DNA of 64,000 bases from positions 5,332,001 to 5,396,000 of the forward strand of contig NZ_CP132976.1 of NCBI RefSeq assembly GCF_030864005.1, written 5' to 3'. The position numbers and the translations under genes were made by a program. The stretch comes from Achromobacter seleniivolatilans (lineage in GTDB: Bacteria; Pseudomonadota; Gammaproteobacteria; Burkholderiales; Burkholderiaceae_B). A model generated the notes under the pieces. That model saw nothing but the letters and a program-made list of their open reading frames with translations, had not been told where the DNA came from and made no database searches. Below are positions 1 to 8,534 of this stretch, piece after piece; positions within the stretch are counted from its first letter, which is position 1; each line of letters begins with the position of its first letter.

Positions 1-802
1 CTCCCTGGATGCGGACGCTGGTAGGACCGAAATAATCGGTAAGCGTCCACCACTCGATCTTGACTCCGAGCGGGTTGGACCGCTGGTCATCGATCCCTTG
101 TTTGTCTGTTGAGAGAAGGAACCGCAGCGTGAGGAGCTTCGTCTTTGGTTCCCCGTACTCCTTCCCGTTCACACGTTCTTGCAGGGTGAGAAGCATGTAA
201 GCCTGCTTGCCGTCGACGCTGTAGGTCGTCGAATTCTCCGTGACCTCTCGCGTTAGGCCTGGTTGATCGGCAATGCGAACGCCAATCGGATCGACTTTGG
301 AAAAGTAGTTCGTGAGCTGATCTGTCGCGGTCCCGATGGTCCAACGCGTCGCCTTGGGAATGTCGACGTCGATGGAGTCGGACGGATTCGGCTTGATGGT
401 TAGCAGCCAAGTCGCCCACTGACGCAGGAAGAATGTCTTGTTGGCTGTTTCAGGTGTGAACCGCTCCGCAACGCGGTCAGAGATCCAAACGGCGCCAGAT
501 CGCGAATCCCACTCGACGAAATAAGGAGTCTGTTGCTTAAGCGGCACCAACTGATAAAGGGCGATACCCTCAATCAGCGCCACAAGGAAGAAGGCGAAAG
601 CGACCAGCGCAGAGCGATCGGCTTGCTGTAATGGCCGCTGAAACACCGCGTAGTACAGGCGTTGGGCGCGCTCGGTCAACGGGAGGGCGTGTGCATCGAA
701 TGCGGGCATGTCACGCTGCTGAGTGGGCGGGGCCCCCGAATCTGCAGGACGCAGGTCAGGACGACGGCGGCCCAAGAAGCGGCCCGGGAGTTTGAAGGGC
801 AT
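1..802 (-). CDS. virB8: VirB8-like type IV secretion protein (partial, runs off the left edge)
   Basis: VirB8 is an inner-membrane assembly factor that bridges the VirB4/VirB6 inner-membrane complex and the VirB9/VirB10 core of type IV secretion systems. The reading frame is open from the ATG at 802 to position 1, about 267 codons, and has no stop in the window. It shows a short cytoplasmic N-terminus rich in Arg and Pro, a region ending in LTERAQRLYYAVFQRPL, one hydrophobic segment near residues 67-85 (ALVAFAFFLVALIEGIALY), and then a long soluble periplasmic domain, which is the VirB8 layout. It is the last gene seen of the leftward virB operon. virB9 and virB10 would be expected further left. 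The family call rests on architecture and gene order rather than on a diagnostic motif. Confidence 0.75.
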   Translation of the reverse strand, partial: MPFKLPGRFLGRRRPDLRPADSGAPPTQQRDMPAFDAHALPLTERAQRLYYAVFQRPLQQADRSALVAFAFFLVALIEGIALYQLVPLKQQTPYFVEWDSRSGAVWISDRVAERFTPETANKTFFLRQWATWLLTIKPNPSDSIDVDIPKATRWTIGTATDQLTNYFSKVDPIGVRIADQPGLTREVTENSTTYSVDGKQAYMLLTLQERVNGKEYGEPKTKLLTLRFLLSTDKQGIDDQRSNPLGVKIEWWTLTDYFGPTSVRIQG

Positions 803-1048
803 GGTTAGGCTCTGCGATTTGGATTAAGCGTGCGCATCCCTATTTGGAAGCGGGGAGTGCACTTATCTCTTGAAGAAAGTCCGTAGGAAGGGATAAACTG
901 AACGTGTAAGTTCGATCTCCGGCCGCGCAAAATGACGGCCACACCAGCGGGCAGGGCACCCTTGAGGAGGCCCTCCATACCAGAGTGATTCGAGTTCCTG
1001 TTTGGTAGACTCGGATCCGTCGAACAAAAAACGTATGGGGTGTCTTCC

Positions 1049-1261
1049 GTGTCCAAAGCAAAAATCGTCTTGCTTGTCGCAGTCGTTGCAGTCGCGAGCG
1101 GCGCGGCTGTCTTCGCGCTGCAGAAGCCCCAGGGCACCTCAGCCGCGACGTCGATTGAGCAGTCGAGCGTCGCGAAGCGGGAGGCCATCAAGCAAATGAC
1201 ACCGCTTTGTCTGGCGGGCATGGACTGCCCCGCAAACGCATCGGCTGGAGGTGGAAAATGA
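1049..1261 (+). CDS. Small membrane-anchored protein, unknown, inside the virB operon on the opposite strand
   Basis: I do not recognise this 70-residue protein. The GTG at 1049 is preferred because a GGGG tract at 1037-1040 lies at Shine-Dalgarno distance; a GTG at 1040 is the alternative. The N-terminus (SKAKIVLLVAVVAVASGAAV) is a clear signal peptide or membrane anchor, followed by a short hydrophilic tail with two Cys near the end (LCLAGMDC). Its stop codon overlaps the ATG of the next small gene, so the two are probably translationally coupled. It runs against the surrounding virB genes, between virB8 and virB6. Small anchored proteins in conjugation operons are often entry-exclusion or VirB7-type proteins, but nothing in the sequence proves either role. 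Confidence 0.5.
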   Translation: MSKAKIVLLVAVVAVASGAAVFALQKPQGTSAATSIEQSSVAKREAIKQMTPLCLAGMDCPANASAGGGK

Positions 1262-1419
1262 GTGGGCTTTTGGGATTTGTTGTTCTGGGGTTTTTGGCGC
1301 GCGCCTTTATGATGGGCTATGCGTCGTCCGGGCGCGTCGATAGTGGTGGCGAAACTTACGCCGACCGTTTCGACAAAGAATGGGAAGAAGAGTGGGACCG
1401 GGAGTTGCGCGAAGGTTGA
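1258..1419 (+). CDS. Tiny membrane protein, unknown, coupled to the preceding gene
   Basis: This 53-residue protein starts at an ATG that overlaps the TGA of the upstream small gene (ATGA), a translational coupling arrangement. The first 20 residues (SGLLGFVVLGFLARAFMMGY) form one membrane segment. The tail is strongly acidic, with an EEEWDRELRE stretch. Its stop at 1419 lies only five bases from the convergent virB6 stop. No family is recognised. The pairing of two small membrane proteins on the strand opposite the transfer operon suggests separate control. Confidence 0.45.
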   Translation: MSGLLGFVVLGFLARAFMMGYASSGRVDSGGETYADRFDKEWEEEWDRELREG

Positions 1420-1424
1420 GCAGC

Positions 1425-2444
1425 TCATCGCTTGCCTCCGCTGCGCAAGAACTTCGCGGCCATGCCCCGGCCCACCATTCCGCGTCCGAAGCTTTGCGCG
1501 CTTGCGCTGCCGCCGGAGACCAAGCCTTGTGCGAGCCCTGGGACTTGCCACATCATGAAGGCTGCGATGAACCCGAGAAGGGCGATGGCGATCATTGCAA
1601 TCTCGTTCGAAGCGAAATAGAGATCCGCCTCTTTCCTGCTATCAATCTTGGCGTAAAAGCCGACCAAGGTCGGAACAATCCCCTTTGTCACGAGAACGGC
1701 GACGAACCACGCGACTAGCTGCTGCAGCGAGGCAGCGATCATGAACCGTAGCCAGCCGTCAAAGAGGAAGGAAACCGCCGGAATGATTGATAGCCCGACC
1801 AGCAATGGACCTAGCGCTAGCCCGAGCTGCAACATGACGTAGGACATCTGCAGGACAACGATGAACGCGATAGACATAAGTACCATCGCGATAATCGCCA
1901 GCACCTGACAAAGGAAAATCACCAAGATGATCGGAAGGTTCTTCAGGATATCGAAGAAACCGATTTGATCCTTGCTCACGCACTCAGAGGGCCGCGAGTC
2001 AATGATCCAGTCCAATGGGTTCAACGACCAGCCACCGTGGATCTTGCAGTAGAGCGATTTCTCTGACTCCTTTCGCTTGCCATCGGCAATTAGAGAAATG
2101 GTGTCCATCGTCAGCTTCAGTATTTCTACTGGGTTCGCTGAACCCTTCGTAATCTTGGTTGCCGCCTCCTGGGTCGCAATGACGAACATGTCACGCGGAA
2201 CGCCGTTCATGCTCTGGACAATCACCAGGACCACGCCCATCCGCAACACCAGGTTGAACAGGCTGACAAGGAACTTGACGGTGTCGCTGGCGAGAAAGTA
2301 GTCGCGCAGTAGGAACCAGACGCCTGTGCCGGCCGCGCCCACGGCTAGGATGACCCGGCCTTCTTCCACAAAGATGTCGGCCATGGCGAAGCCGGCCGTG
2401 TTAACGGCCGAGAACGCTTGATTGAAAAGGGCAGCGACGTCCAT
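1425..2444 (-). CDS. virB6: VirB6/TrbL-family polytopic inner-membrane protein
   Basis: VirB6 forms part of the inner-membrane channel of VirB-type secretion systems. The protein is 339 residues from the ATG at 2444, which has GGAGG seven bases upstream; the frame extends further upstream, but that part is not hydrophobic and has no such site. It has about six hydrophobic segments, including VILAVGAAGTGVWFLL, LPIILVIFLCQVLAIIAMVL and a C-terminal IAMIAIALLGFIAAFMMW, and a Gly/Ser-rich basic C-terminus (SGGSASAQSFGRGM), typical of VirB6/TrbL proteins. It lies downstream of virB5 and a small membrane gene in the leftward operon. Confidence 0.85.
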   Translation of the reverse strand: MDVAALFNQAFSAVNTAGFAMADIFVEEGRVILAVGAAGTGVWFLLRDYFLASDTVKFLVSLFNLVLRMGVVLVIVQSMNGVPRDMFVIATQEAATKITKGSANPVEILKLTMDTISLIADGKRKESEKSLYCKIHGGWSLNPLDWIIDSRPSECVSKDQIGFFDILKNLPIILVIFLCQVLAIIAMVLMSIAFIVVLQMSYVMLQLGLALGPLLVGLSIIPAVSFLFDGWLRFMIAASLQQLVAWFVAVLVTKGIVPTLVGFYAKIDSRKEADLYFASNEIAMIAIALLGFIAAFMMWQVPGLAQGLVSGGSASAQSFGRGMVGRGMAAKFLRSGGKR

Positions 2445-2445
2445 G

Positions 2446-2748
2446 TCAGCCTCCGAATTGCCAACCGAGGGCGCGCGCTCCAGCATCGAGCGCGAAAAGC
2501 GCTGCCGACAGGAAGACGACCGCAATGAACCCGGCTAGCGCGTTTGGTGACGTGCAGTCAATCTGCACGATCGCGATGGCAAGCGACAACCGCATAGACT
2601 TCGCAGCCGCCCGCATCGGCTTATGGTCGAGCCGCCCGCGTGCGGCGATTTCCACCCGGTACCTGCGGCGCTCCTTGCATACGATGCGAAGTTCGCGGCG
2701 GCTGCGGCAGAGGGCCATAAGTACTCTTCGGAGAGGCTTACCGGTCAT
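2446..2748 (-). CDS. Small basic membrane protein, unknown, between virB5 and virB6
   Basis: This 100-residue frame fills the space between virB5 (stop at 2751) and virB6 (start at 2444) with almost no gaps, which argues that it is translated as part of the operon. The N-terminal two thirds are very Arg-rich. The C-terminal part has one hydrophobic segment (LAGFIAVVFLSAALFALDAG). No family is recognised and no strong ribosome-binding site is visible, so translation may depend on coupling to virB5. Confidence 0.45.
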   Translation of the reverse strand: MTGKPLRRVLMALCRSRRELRIVCKERRRYRVEIAARGRLDHKPMRAAAKSMRLSLAIAIVQIDCTSPNALAGFIAVVFLSAALFALDAGARALGWQFGG

Positions 2749-2750
2749 GG

Positions 2751-3512
2751 CTACAGGCCAAATTCAAGACTTTGCATTTTTCCGATCGCCGACCGCTTGC
2801 TCGCCGCTTCTCTGGCCACAGCGTCGTACCGCTGCTGAGCGCCTTCCACGGAAAGCTTGTTCAGATCTTCTTTTGTCGCTCGGTCTTGCAGGTCGAGCAC
2901 GACCTGGCGTTGCATAAGGCTGCGCATTTCGAGAAGCTCGCCGGCGAGAACACCTGACTGCTGATTGAGCAGTTGCAGTCCCTGAACATTGCCCTCTATT
3001 CCAGGAATCTGGCGGGACAACTGCCGAAGGTTGGCCGCACGTGAGGCGAAAGCCTCCATGGTGGAAAAGTCCTGATCGAGCTGCTTTCGATACACGCCGC
3101 CCTTCGTTTGCGCAAGGTGGACGTAGGCAGTCCCCCAGCGTTCGGGAGTCATGTCGAGAGACTTCATCTCGGCGCTTGCACTGTCATACATGCGTTGGAG
3201 CTGTGCGCCGGCTTGGTATAGCTGGGAGACGCTGGAGGTCAGGTCCCTCATCGCGATGCCCTGTCCGCCATAAGCCTGTTCGGCCAGGTTCAACACGTTG
3301 CCGCCCAGGCTCTGCAGGTTTGTGAGGTTTTGCTGCACCATCATCGTCTGCTGTGTGAGCTGTTGAGTTTGGTTCATCACACTGAGAAGCTGCTGAGCAA
3401 AGTTAGCGCCGTCGAAGGTCGGAATTCCCGACGCCTTTGGCGCGCCCGCCATGAAGCTCAATGCGAGGGCTGTTGCGGCGCGGATGGCGGTCCTGCGGGA
3501 TCGAGAGTGCAT
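2751..3512 (-). CDS. virB5: VirB5-like minor pilus / adhesin subunit
   Basis: VirB5/TrbJ proteins are periplasmic minor pilus subunits thought to sit at the pilus tip. The 253-residue product starts at the ATG at 3512, which is followed by a good signal peptide (AATALALSFMAGAPKASG). The frame extends upstream to 3689, but that part overlaps the neighbouring gene and is not credible. The mature protein is Gln-rich and almost wholly helical (NQTQQLTQQTMMVQQNLTNL), with long heptad-like stretches, as in VirB5/TrbJ. It lies between the TrbM-like gene and a small membrane gene upstream of virB6, a standard position for virB5. Confidence 0.8.
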   Translation of the reverse strand: MHSRSRRTAIRAATALALSFMAGAPKASGIPTFDGANFAQQLLSVMNQTQQLTQQTMMVQQNLTNLQSLGGNVLNLAEQAYGGQGIAMRDLTSSVSQLYQAGAQLQRMYDSASAEMKSLDMTPERWGTAYVHLAQTKGGVYRKQLDQDFSTMEAFASRAANLRQLSRQIPGIEGNVQGLQLLNQQSGVLAGELLEMRSLMQRQVVLDLQDRATKEDLNKLSVEGAQQRYDAVAREAASKRSAIGKMQSLEFGL

Positions 3513-3522
3513 GGTCGGTACC

Positions 3523-4167
3523 TCAGTAGTGAACACGGTTGTAGATCGCGCCATCGATGATGACGTCGATCGCACGGGGCCCCTTGTAGGGCAACCAAAC
3601 GACGCTGCTGTACACGTTGACGGTGGTCGGAACACCACCCCCAGCGTCGCCACCAGGGCCACAGTTATCGCAGACGTCATAACGGCCAACGTATCCGCTC
3701 ACGCACGCACGTTGACCGGGACCACTACCCTCATCGGCTGACGGCTCTGAGGTGGCGTAGGCGCCTTGGAGCTGATACTTCGGACGAAATGGCTTGGTTT
3801 CGCCCGTAGGCGTGCCTTGGGCGACGACTTGGCCTCGCCCGGCCGGCTCGTGGCCTACTGGGCAGAGGTCGTAGGGCTCGCGTGACTTCTTGGCGTAATT
3901 GTTTGCACCCGCGATCGCGCAAGTGGGGAACGGTCCAGGAGGGACTGCGTTTAGGACACGCCAGAGTCGGTTGAGATAGCCGCTACATTGGCTGGGCGGT
4001 TTGAGGCCGGCCAGGCACAAAAGCACCCCGCATCCCCATTCCGACCCGCCTGGTTCGTACTCAGACGTGTCAGGAATCTGCGGCATCGCAGCGCTCACGG
4101 GCGTGGCTGCTGTGACCAACAGAAGCACGGCCAGCGTTCGCGCAACGGACTTACGGATTTGATCCAC
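3523..4167 (-). CDS. TrbM/KikA-like exported Cys-rich conjugation protein
   Basis: The chosen GTG at 4167 lies inside the 3' end of virB4 (17-bp overlap) and has GAGG upstream. It gives a 214-residue protein with a signal peptide (VARTLAVLLLVTAATPVSAA). The mature region begins with a Cys-patterned block, CGVLLCLAGLKPPSQC, followed by YLNRLWRVL and FPTCAI. This spacing is what I know from the TrbM/KikA family of conjugative transfer proteins. A second Cys cluster (ACVSGY, CDNCGPGGDAGGG) lies near the C-terminus. The six or more Cys in an exported protein imply disulfide bonds. The role in transfer is not well defined for the family. Confidence 0.65.
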   Translation of the reverse strand: MDQIRKSVARTLAVLLLVTAATPVSAAMPQIPDTSEYEPGGSEWGCGVLLCLAGLKPPSQCSGYLNRLWRVLNAVPPGPFPTCAIAGANNYAKKSREPYDLCPVGHEPAGRGQVVAQGTPTGETKPFRPKYQLQGAYATSEPSADEGSGPGQRACVSGYVGRYDVCDNCGPGGDAGGGVPTTVNVYSSVVWLPYKGPRAIDVIIDGAIYNRVHY

Positions 4168-6784
4168 GGGCGACCTCTTCAAAGTATGCTTCGCGCCAGT
4201 CTTCTCGACCTGACGCTCTGTAATGGTCAAACAGGGCTTGGGCATCGAGCTCGCTGCGCAACACCGCCAACGAGCGCGTATCCAACCTCAGCGCCACCTT
4301 GCGCATGAACCCGTCCTTCTGCGTCAGGAAATAGTCTTGCTTGGGCGTTCCTTCGGCCAATTGGTCTATCTGTTGCGGATTCAATCCAAGCTCAGTAAAC
4401 GCCTTGCGAAGTGATGGCGAAGTCTTCGCCGCGGGGTATGGCAGGATGATGCGATTCGGGACGTTGTCGCGAATTGAGGCGTAGATTGGTGAGTTGATAT
4501 ATCGCTCTGGCGATTGCGCATCCATCCACACGCATCCAAGGAGCTTTCGAAGGGTGTCGATCCATTCGGCCAATTTTCGGGCGAAGGCTGGCTCTTCCAA
4601 GAAGCCCCATACCTCGGGCAACCCGATGAACGTAGGAGCGATAACGCCGGAGTTGCGGCGGCTCTCGATTCGATCTTGGATGCGATAGAAGCAGTAGATG
4701 AGGTAAGGGATGAGGACATCAGGTTGTGCCAGCAGCTTGCCCATTTCTATGCCTAGCACCGCTGCGGCCCGGCCTGCTGCGATCTCGTCAAATATGTCCA
4801 ATGCGTTGTCGAACCAACGCGCGTTCAGGGCCTCCCCGACCCATTCGGTCAGAGCATTCTGGAACGAGCTTACGGGAAGCTGCACATACACCGCGTGCAG
4901 CCTCCAATCCTTTCGTTGGAGTTGGCGGGTCGCCAGAATCGCCTTTTCAAGTTCTTCGCGGTCTGTGCTCGTGGCGACGTATCCGCGCCGTTCTGCCAAT
5001 GTGCAGACCCAGTCCTTGACGAACTTGAGGTGGCGGATCTCGCCGATGAGTGACAGCGGGTTGACGGTCAAACGGCTGTCACTGGTGTCTTCGGGATCGC
5101 AGTACACGCCACCTTGCATCATGATCGGGATGCGACTTGAGAACGTCCTGTCGAACACAAAGACGTCTGAGCCAAGGTATTTTCGGAACAGCGTCCAGCC
5201 CAGATTGACGATCGTGGTCTTTCCCAAGCCGGTTTCGCCAGAGACCAGCGTGTGACCAATGTCGTGGTAGAAGCCGGTCCAAAAATAGGGGGTACCGTAA
5301 TCGGTAGGCAGTCCCGCCAAGGCCGGAGATGGTTGTTTCATCATGGTGGCCAGGTGGCGATTCTCTTTCGCGCCCTGAGAAACCGTGCGAAGAGGCACGG
5401 CACGCGCGACCACGGCAGCACGCAATGGCGCCCAGCGCGAGATATCGCGCCAAGCTCCGGGGATCGATGCCGTCCAGCCACCTAGCGCGCCCAGGCTCTC
5501 GATAAGAGGCAGGAACTTGGCACCTATCAAAGCATCGCCAACCTTTCCAGCGGTTGCTCGGGCTTGCTCCATAGCGTCGTCCCACGCCTCGACCTCGTCG
5601 CTGTGGAACGGGGCCGATAGCGAAGTTATGCTTAGCGTGTACTGTCCGTAGGAGGTTTTCCCACGGCTTACGCCCTTTTTCAGGTCTTCAGTTTCGTCTG
5701 CGGCTTCAACACGTCCCTTGTCTTCGCGCGGTGCGTAATTTGAATCTCCAGAGTTCGCGGCAACCGCTGCCAATGCGCGAAGGTCCAATGCGCTGGTGCG
5801 GTGGTATGAGCCCATTTGGTCGATCATCTTGGCGCTGGCGTCGGCGTCCTGGATGCGATAGACGTGGCTGATCGTGAGTTCGCCAGGTACTTTGAGAAGA
5901 TCGTCCAGCGCGTGCGGGCGCAGACGTGCCGGATAGAACTGGTGCGCTGCGGGTATCCCGGTAATCACGCCGATGCGCTTGCGCCCTTCGGCCTTGAAAA
6001 GGATGTAGTCCTCGGCGGGGATGACTTCGCCGTGGGACATGGATTCGTCGAGAAAGTCCACCATTGCAACTGACGCGCGGCGGGGGGCAGCAGGCGCTGC
6101 GCAGGAGGCTAGAAAGCCGCCCAGTTCTTCGCCGGCCAGCCGTGTGAGAGTCAGGGCAGGAAGGCTGGCCCTCCAGCGGCTAAGCTGTTCCTCGAAGTCC
6201 TTCACGGCCGCGGCCAGTTCCACGGAGGTGTAGGCGAAGTCGGCCTGGTCAGACCAGATTCCGCGCAATGCGTGAATGGCTGCGCGAAATGGCCCTATCT
6301 TTTCGTGTGCCATAGCATGGAAGAACCTTCCAGCCATGCGGTCCAGCCCTGCGGAGGCGCTTAGAGCAACGGCAAGGTAGTGTCGGTTGATGTAGTTAGA
6401 CTTGGTCTTGAAGGCGTTGCTGCGCTCGTCTTCGACTACCTGCGAATAGGGGTCAGGCATCGTGGCCGGCGCATAGGGGTCGCTCCGACGTCGATGGGTG
6501 ATAAACCAAAAGGTCTGGGGGTTTCTGCTGGCGACTTGGAAGGCGTGTTCAGCCTGATGCATGAGACCCAGCAATTGAGCCGACGACTGGCTGTCGGTGT
6601 CAGGGCCGGTGTACTCGAAGCACGCCATCAACGCCGAATCTTTGTTGACGACGATTTGCTCGTTGTACCGGAACATCCACGGCAGCAACTCGGCGGTGGA
6701 GGCCAAACCCTTCGTCCGCGCCGATTCGAGCTCGCCGAGTGTGCCCGCATCGAGTGGGTAGCCGTCTTTTTCAGTCAGTAGCAT
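4151..6784 (-). CDS. virB4: VirB4-family ATPase of the type IV secretion system
   Basis: VirB4 is the large ATPase that powers pilus biogenesis and substrate transfer at the inner membrane. The 877-residue length fits the family. A perfect Walker A motif, GETGLGKT, is at residues 516-523. Downstream there is a conserved RIPIMMQGGVYCD block and the C-terminal ATPase lobe with FIGLPEVWGFLEEP. The start at 6784 overlaps the end of virB3 by ten bases, indicating translational coupling. The 3' end overlaps the TrbM-like gene. Confidence 0.93.
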   Translation of the reverse strand: MLLTEKDGYPLDAGTLGELESARTKGLASTAELLPWMFRYNEQIVVNKDSALMACFEYTGPDTDSQSSAQLLGLMHQAEHAFQVASRNPQTFWFITHRRRSDPYAPATMPDPYSQVVEDERSNAFKTKSNYINRHYLAVALSASAGLDRMAGRFFHAMAHEKIGPFRAAIHALRGIWSDQADFAYTSVELAAAVKDFEEQLSRWRASLPALTLTRLAGEELGGFLASCAAPAAPRRASVAMVDFLDESMSHGEVIPAEDYILFKAEGRKRIGVITGIPAAHQFYPARLRPHALDDLLKVPGELTISHVYRIQDADASAKMIDQMGSYHRTSALDLRALAAVAANSGDSNYAPREDKGRVEAADETEDLKKGVSRGKTSYGQYTLSITSLSAPFHSDEVEAWDDAMEQARATAGKVGDALIGAKFLPLIESLGALGGWTASIPGAWRDISRWAPLRAAVVARAVPLRTVSQGAKENRHLATMMKQPSPALAGLPTDYGTPYFWTGFYHDIGHTLVSGETGLGKTTIVNLGWTLFRKYLGSDVFVFDRTFSSRIPIMMQGGVYCDPEDTSDSRLTVNPLSLIGEIRHLKFVKDWVCTLAERRGYVATSTDREELEKAILATRQLQRKDWRLHAVYVQLPVSSFQNALTEWVGEALNARWFDNALDIFDEIAAGRAAAVLGIEMGKLLAQPDVLIPYLIYCFYRIQDRIESRRNSGVIAPTFIGLPEVWGFLEEPAFARKLAEWIDTLRKLLGCVWMDAQSPERYINSPIYASIRDNVPNRIILPYPAAKTSPSLRKAFTELGLNPQQIDQLAEGTPKQDYFLTQKDGFMRKVALRLDTRSLAVLRSELDAQALFDHYRASGREDWREAYFEEVARGSNP

Positions 6785-7107
6785 GGAAAGTCCCTGCCGA
6801 AGCCGAAGGGGCGCTTGTTGCGCTTCTGAGAGCGTGTGGCGCGGGGCACGTAGTGATCGTGTTGAGTCTTGTAGATTTGGTACACGTCGATCTTGTCTGG
6901 ATCCTTACGCATTAAGTAGCGGATGCCCAGGTACATCGGTATGACTATGAGCACCGTCCAGAAGCTTCGGCTGATAAGCACAACCAGCGGCGCAAGCAAC
7001 AGGAACGCGCCGGCAGCTCGTCGATCGAGGCCGATGATGCGCCGCTTTTCGATGAGGGCCTGATCGACCTCCACCTCTAGCTCGTCGACTGGGTCGCGTT
7101 CTTCCAT
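6775..7107 (-). CDS. virB3: VirB3-family inner-membrane protein
   Basis: VirB3 is a small inner-membrane component that works with VirB4. The 110-residue protein has an acidic N-terminus, a hydrophobic hairpin at about residues 33-66 (AGAFLLLAPLVVLISRSF and TVLIVIPMYLGIRYL), and a basic tail (RATRSQKRNKRPFGFGRD). It sits between virB2 and virB4 and overlaps virB4 by ten bases, the standard virB2-virB3-virB4 order. Identification is mainly by size, topology and position. Confidence 0.8.
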   Translation of the reverse strand: MEERDPVDELEVEVDQALIEKRRIIGLDRRAAGAFLLLAPLVVLISRSFWTVLIVIPMYLGIRYLMRKDPDKIDVYQIYKTQHDHYVPRATRSQKRNKRPFGFGRDFPCY

Positions 7108-7111
7108 GGCC

Positions 7112-7486
7112 TTAGGCGCCGATGGTGCACATCAGGTTTCGCCCCGATACGAGCGCAACGATGGTGGCGATGCCGAAAATTGACGCGATGCCGCCGGCGA
7201 GACGAAGAGCAAATACCTTCACCTTCGATTGACCATCGTCCAGCAGCCACATCAAGATCGCGCCGACGCAAGCGACGAGCACGACGACGGAGATCAGCTC
7301 GTTGTTCACGACCGCCTGGAAGGCGGTACACAGCCGGCCCCCGAAGATGCTCGATTGTGCGAAGGCTGGGGTCGGCGCAAGAAGTGCGATGGCGGCGTAG
7401 GCGGCCAAGAGCAGGTTGTCCGCGGGCTTGGCAAGGGCGCGACCACGGAACCATTGACGGAGCTGGTTCAACCGGGGGCTATTCAT
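7112..7486 (-). CDS. virB2: VirB2-family pilin
   Basis: This is the major conjugative pilin. The 124-residue precursor from the ATG at 7486 (AGGACG upstream) has a long signal peptide ending around LLAPTPAFAQSS. The mature part is about 76 residues with two hydrophobic segments (LISVVVLVACVGAILMWLL and ALRLAGGIASIFGIATIVAL) separated by a short polar loop (DDGQSKVK), the hallmark of VirB2/TrbC pilins. Its start overlaps the last codons of virB11. Confidence 0.85.
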   Translation of the reverse strand: MNSPRLNQLRQWFRGRALAKPADNLLLAAYAAIALLAPTPAFAQSSIFGGRLCTAFQAVVNNELISVVVLVACVGAILMWLLDDGQSKVKVFALRLAGGIASIFGIATIVALVSGRNLMCTIGA

Positions 7487-8534
7487 AGTGTTCGTCCTGA
7501 AGTTGGATTTTGGAAAACAACAAGCGGGTTTGGTACAACCCATCCGAGTCGACGCCCAAGATTTCTCTGATCTCACGCGGGCCTCTGGATGACCCGACGC
7601 GCTGGGCGTGGACGACGAATCTGAACGTGGATGCGATCTGGCGGCGGAGGTCGTGCAGTGGCCAGTTCTGCGTCTCCGGTGCCATCCTCAGCATTGACTC
7701 CAAGCGGGGCAGGGCCATCGCGCTTGAGTCCGCGTGCAGCGATACTTGGCTGCCTGGATGTCCCGTGTTTAGCGCGTCCAGTAGATCGAACGATTCGGCA
7801 CCGCGCACCTCGCCCAGCACGATTCGATCAGGCCGGCACCGAAGGCTGAGCCTGACCAGGTCGCGCACGCTTACGCCGAGAGCCTGATTGGCCTCAAGGC
7901 CTACGTGGTTGGGAACGCTCAAGCGGAGCTCAGCGGTATCTTCGACCGTGATGACGCGATCAGAGCTGGGGACAAGATCGAGCAAGGCATTTAGAAGCGT
8001 GGTCTTGCCAGCAGACGTCGAGCCGCTGAGGACGATGTTGTGCCGGCGCTCGATGACCCATTGGAAGAAGTCACGAAGCGCGGCGCCGCCATGTCGCATG
8101 GCGTGCTTCAGGGCCGCTTGCTCTTGCTGGTCCGATGCCGCTTGCGAAGGATCTTGAGTGACCACCTCGAAAGCACCGCTATCCACGTAGCTGTCGAGAG
8201 AGATCCGCTTTGCTGCAAAGCGCCGGACGCAGAGCATTGAGCCGCGTAGCGCCGTGGGTTTGCGCGCTGCGGCTATTCGAAGTCCTGGCAAGCGTGCGTC
8301 GAGCAGCGGCGAATTCGTCTTTCCGTTCTTGCTCGCAATCAGTGTTATTGCGCGATCGACTTGCTCTTCGCTCAGGCAGGCGTCCACTTTTCGCATTACG
8401 CCACGGTCTTCGACCCATATGTCGTCGGCTGCGTTCACCATCACTTCGTTCACGTCATTGGAGGTGAGGTAGGGCTCGATCGCGCTCAGGTGTTGCCGCA
8501 GGATGCCCTCGGCATAGGAAGTTGATGCGTCCAT
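7479..8534 (-). CDS. virB11: VirB11-family hexameric ATPase
   Basis: VirB11 is a ring-shaped traffic ATPase at the cytoplasmic base of the secretion channel. The 351-residue protein carries Walker A GSTSAGKT at residues 171-178, an Asp-box-like VITVEDTAEL and a Walker B/His-box region (RIVLGEVRGAESFDLLDAL, then TGHPG). It is full length. Its ATG at 8534 shares bases with the virB1 stop codon (TGATG). Its place between virB1 and virB2, rather than at the operon's end, is unusual. Confidence 0.93.
   Translation of the reverse strand: MDASTSYAEGILRQHLSAIEPYLTSNDVNEVMVNAADDIWVEDRGVMRKVDACLSEEQVDRAITLIASKNGKTNSPLLDARLPGLRIAAARKPTALRGSMLCVRRFAAKRISLDSYVDSGAFEVVTQDPSQAASDQQEQAALKHAMRHGGAALRDFFQWVIERRHNIVLSGSTSAGKTTLLNALLDLVPSSDRVITVEDTAELRLSVPNHVGLEANQALGVSVRDLVRLSLRCRPDRIVLGEVRGAESFDLLDALNTGHPGSQVSLHADSSAMALPRLESMLRMAPETQNWPLHDLRRQIASTFRFVVHAQRVGSSRGPREIREILGVDSDGLYQTRLLFSKIQLQDEHYE

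Noticed and set aside
805..1551. Minus-strand open frame of 248 codons between virB8 and virB6
   Set aside because: It is Arg/Pro-rich, has no domain or signal, runs antisense to the two mini-genes with clear membrane segments and overlaps the end of virB6.
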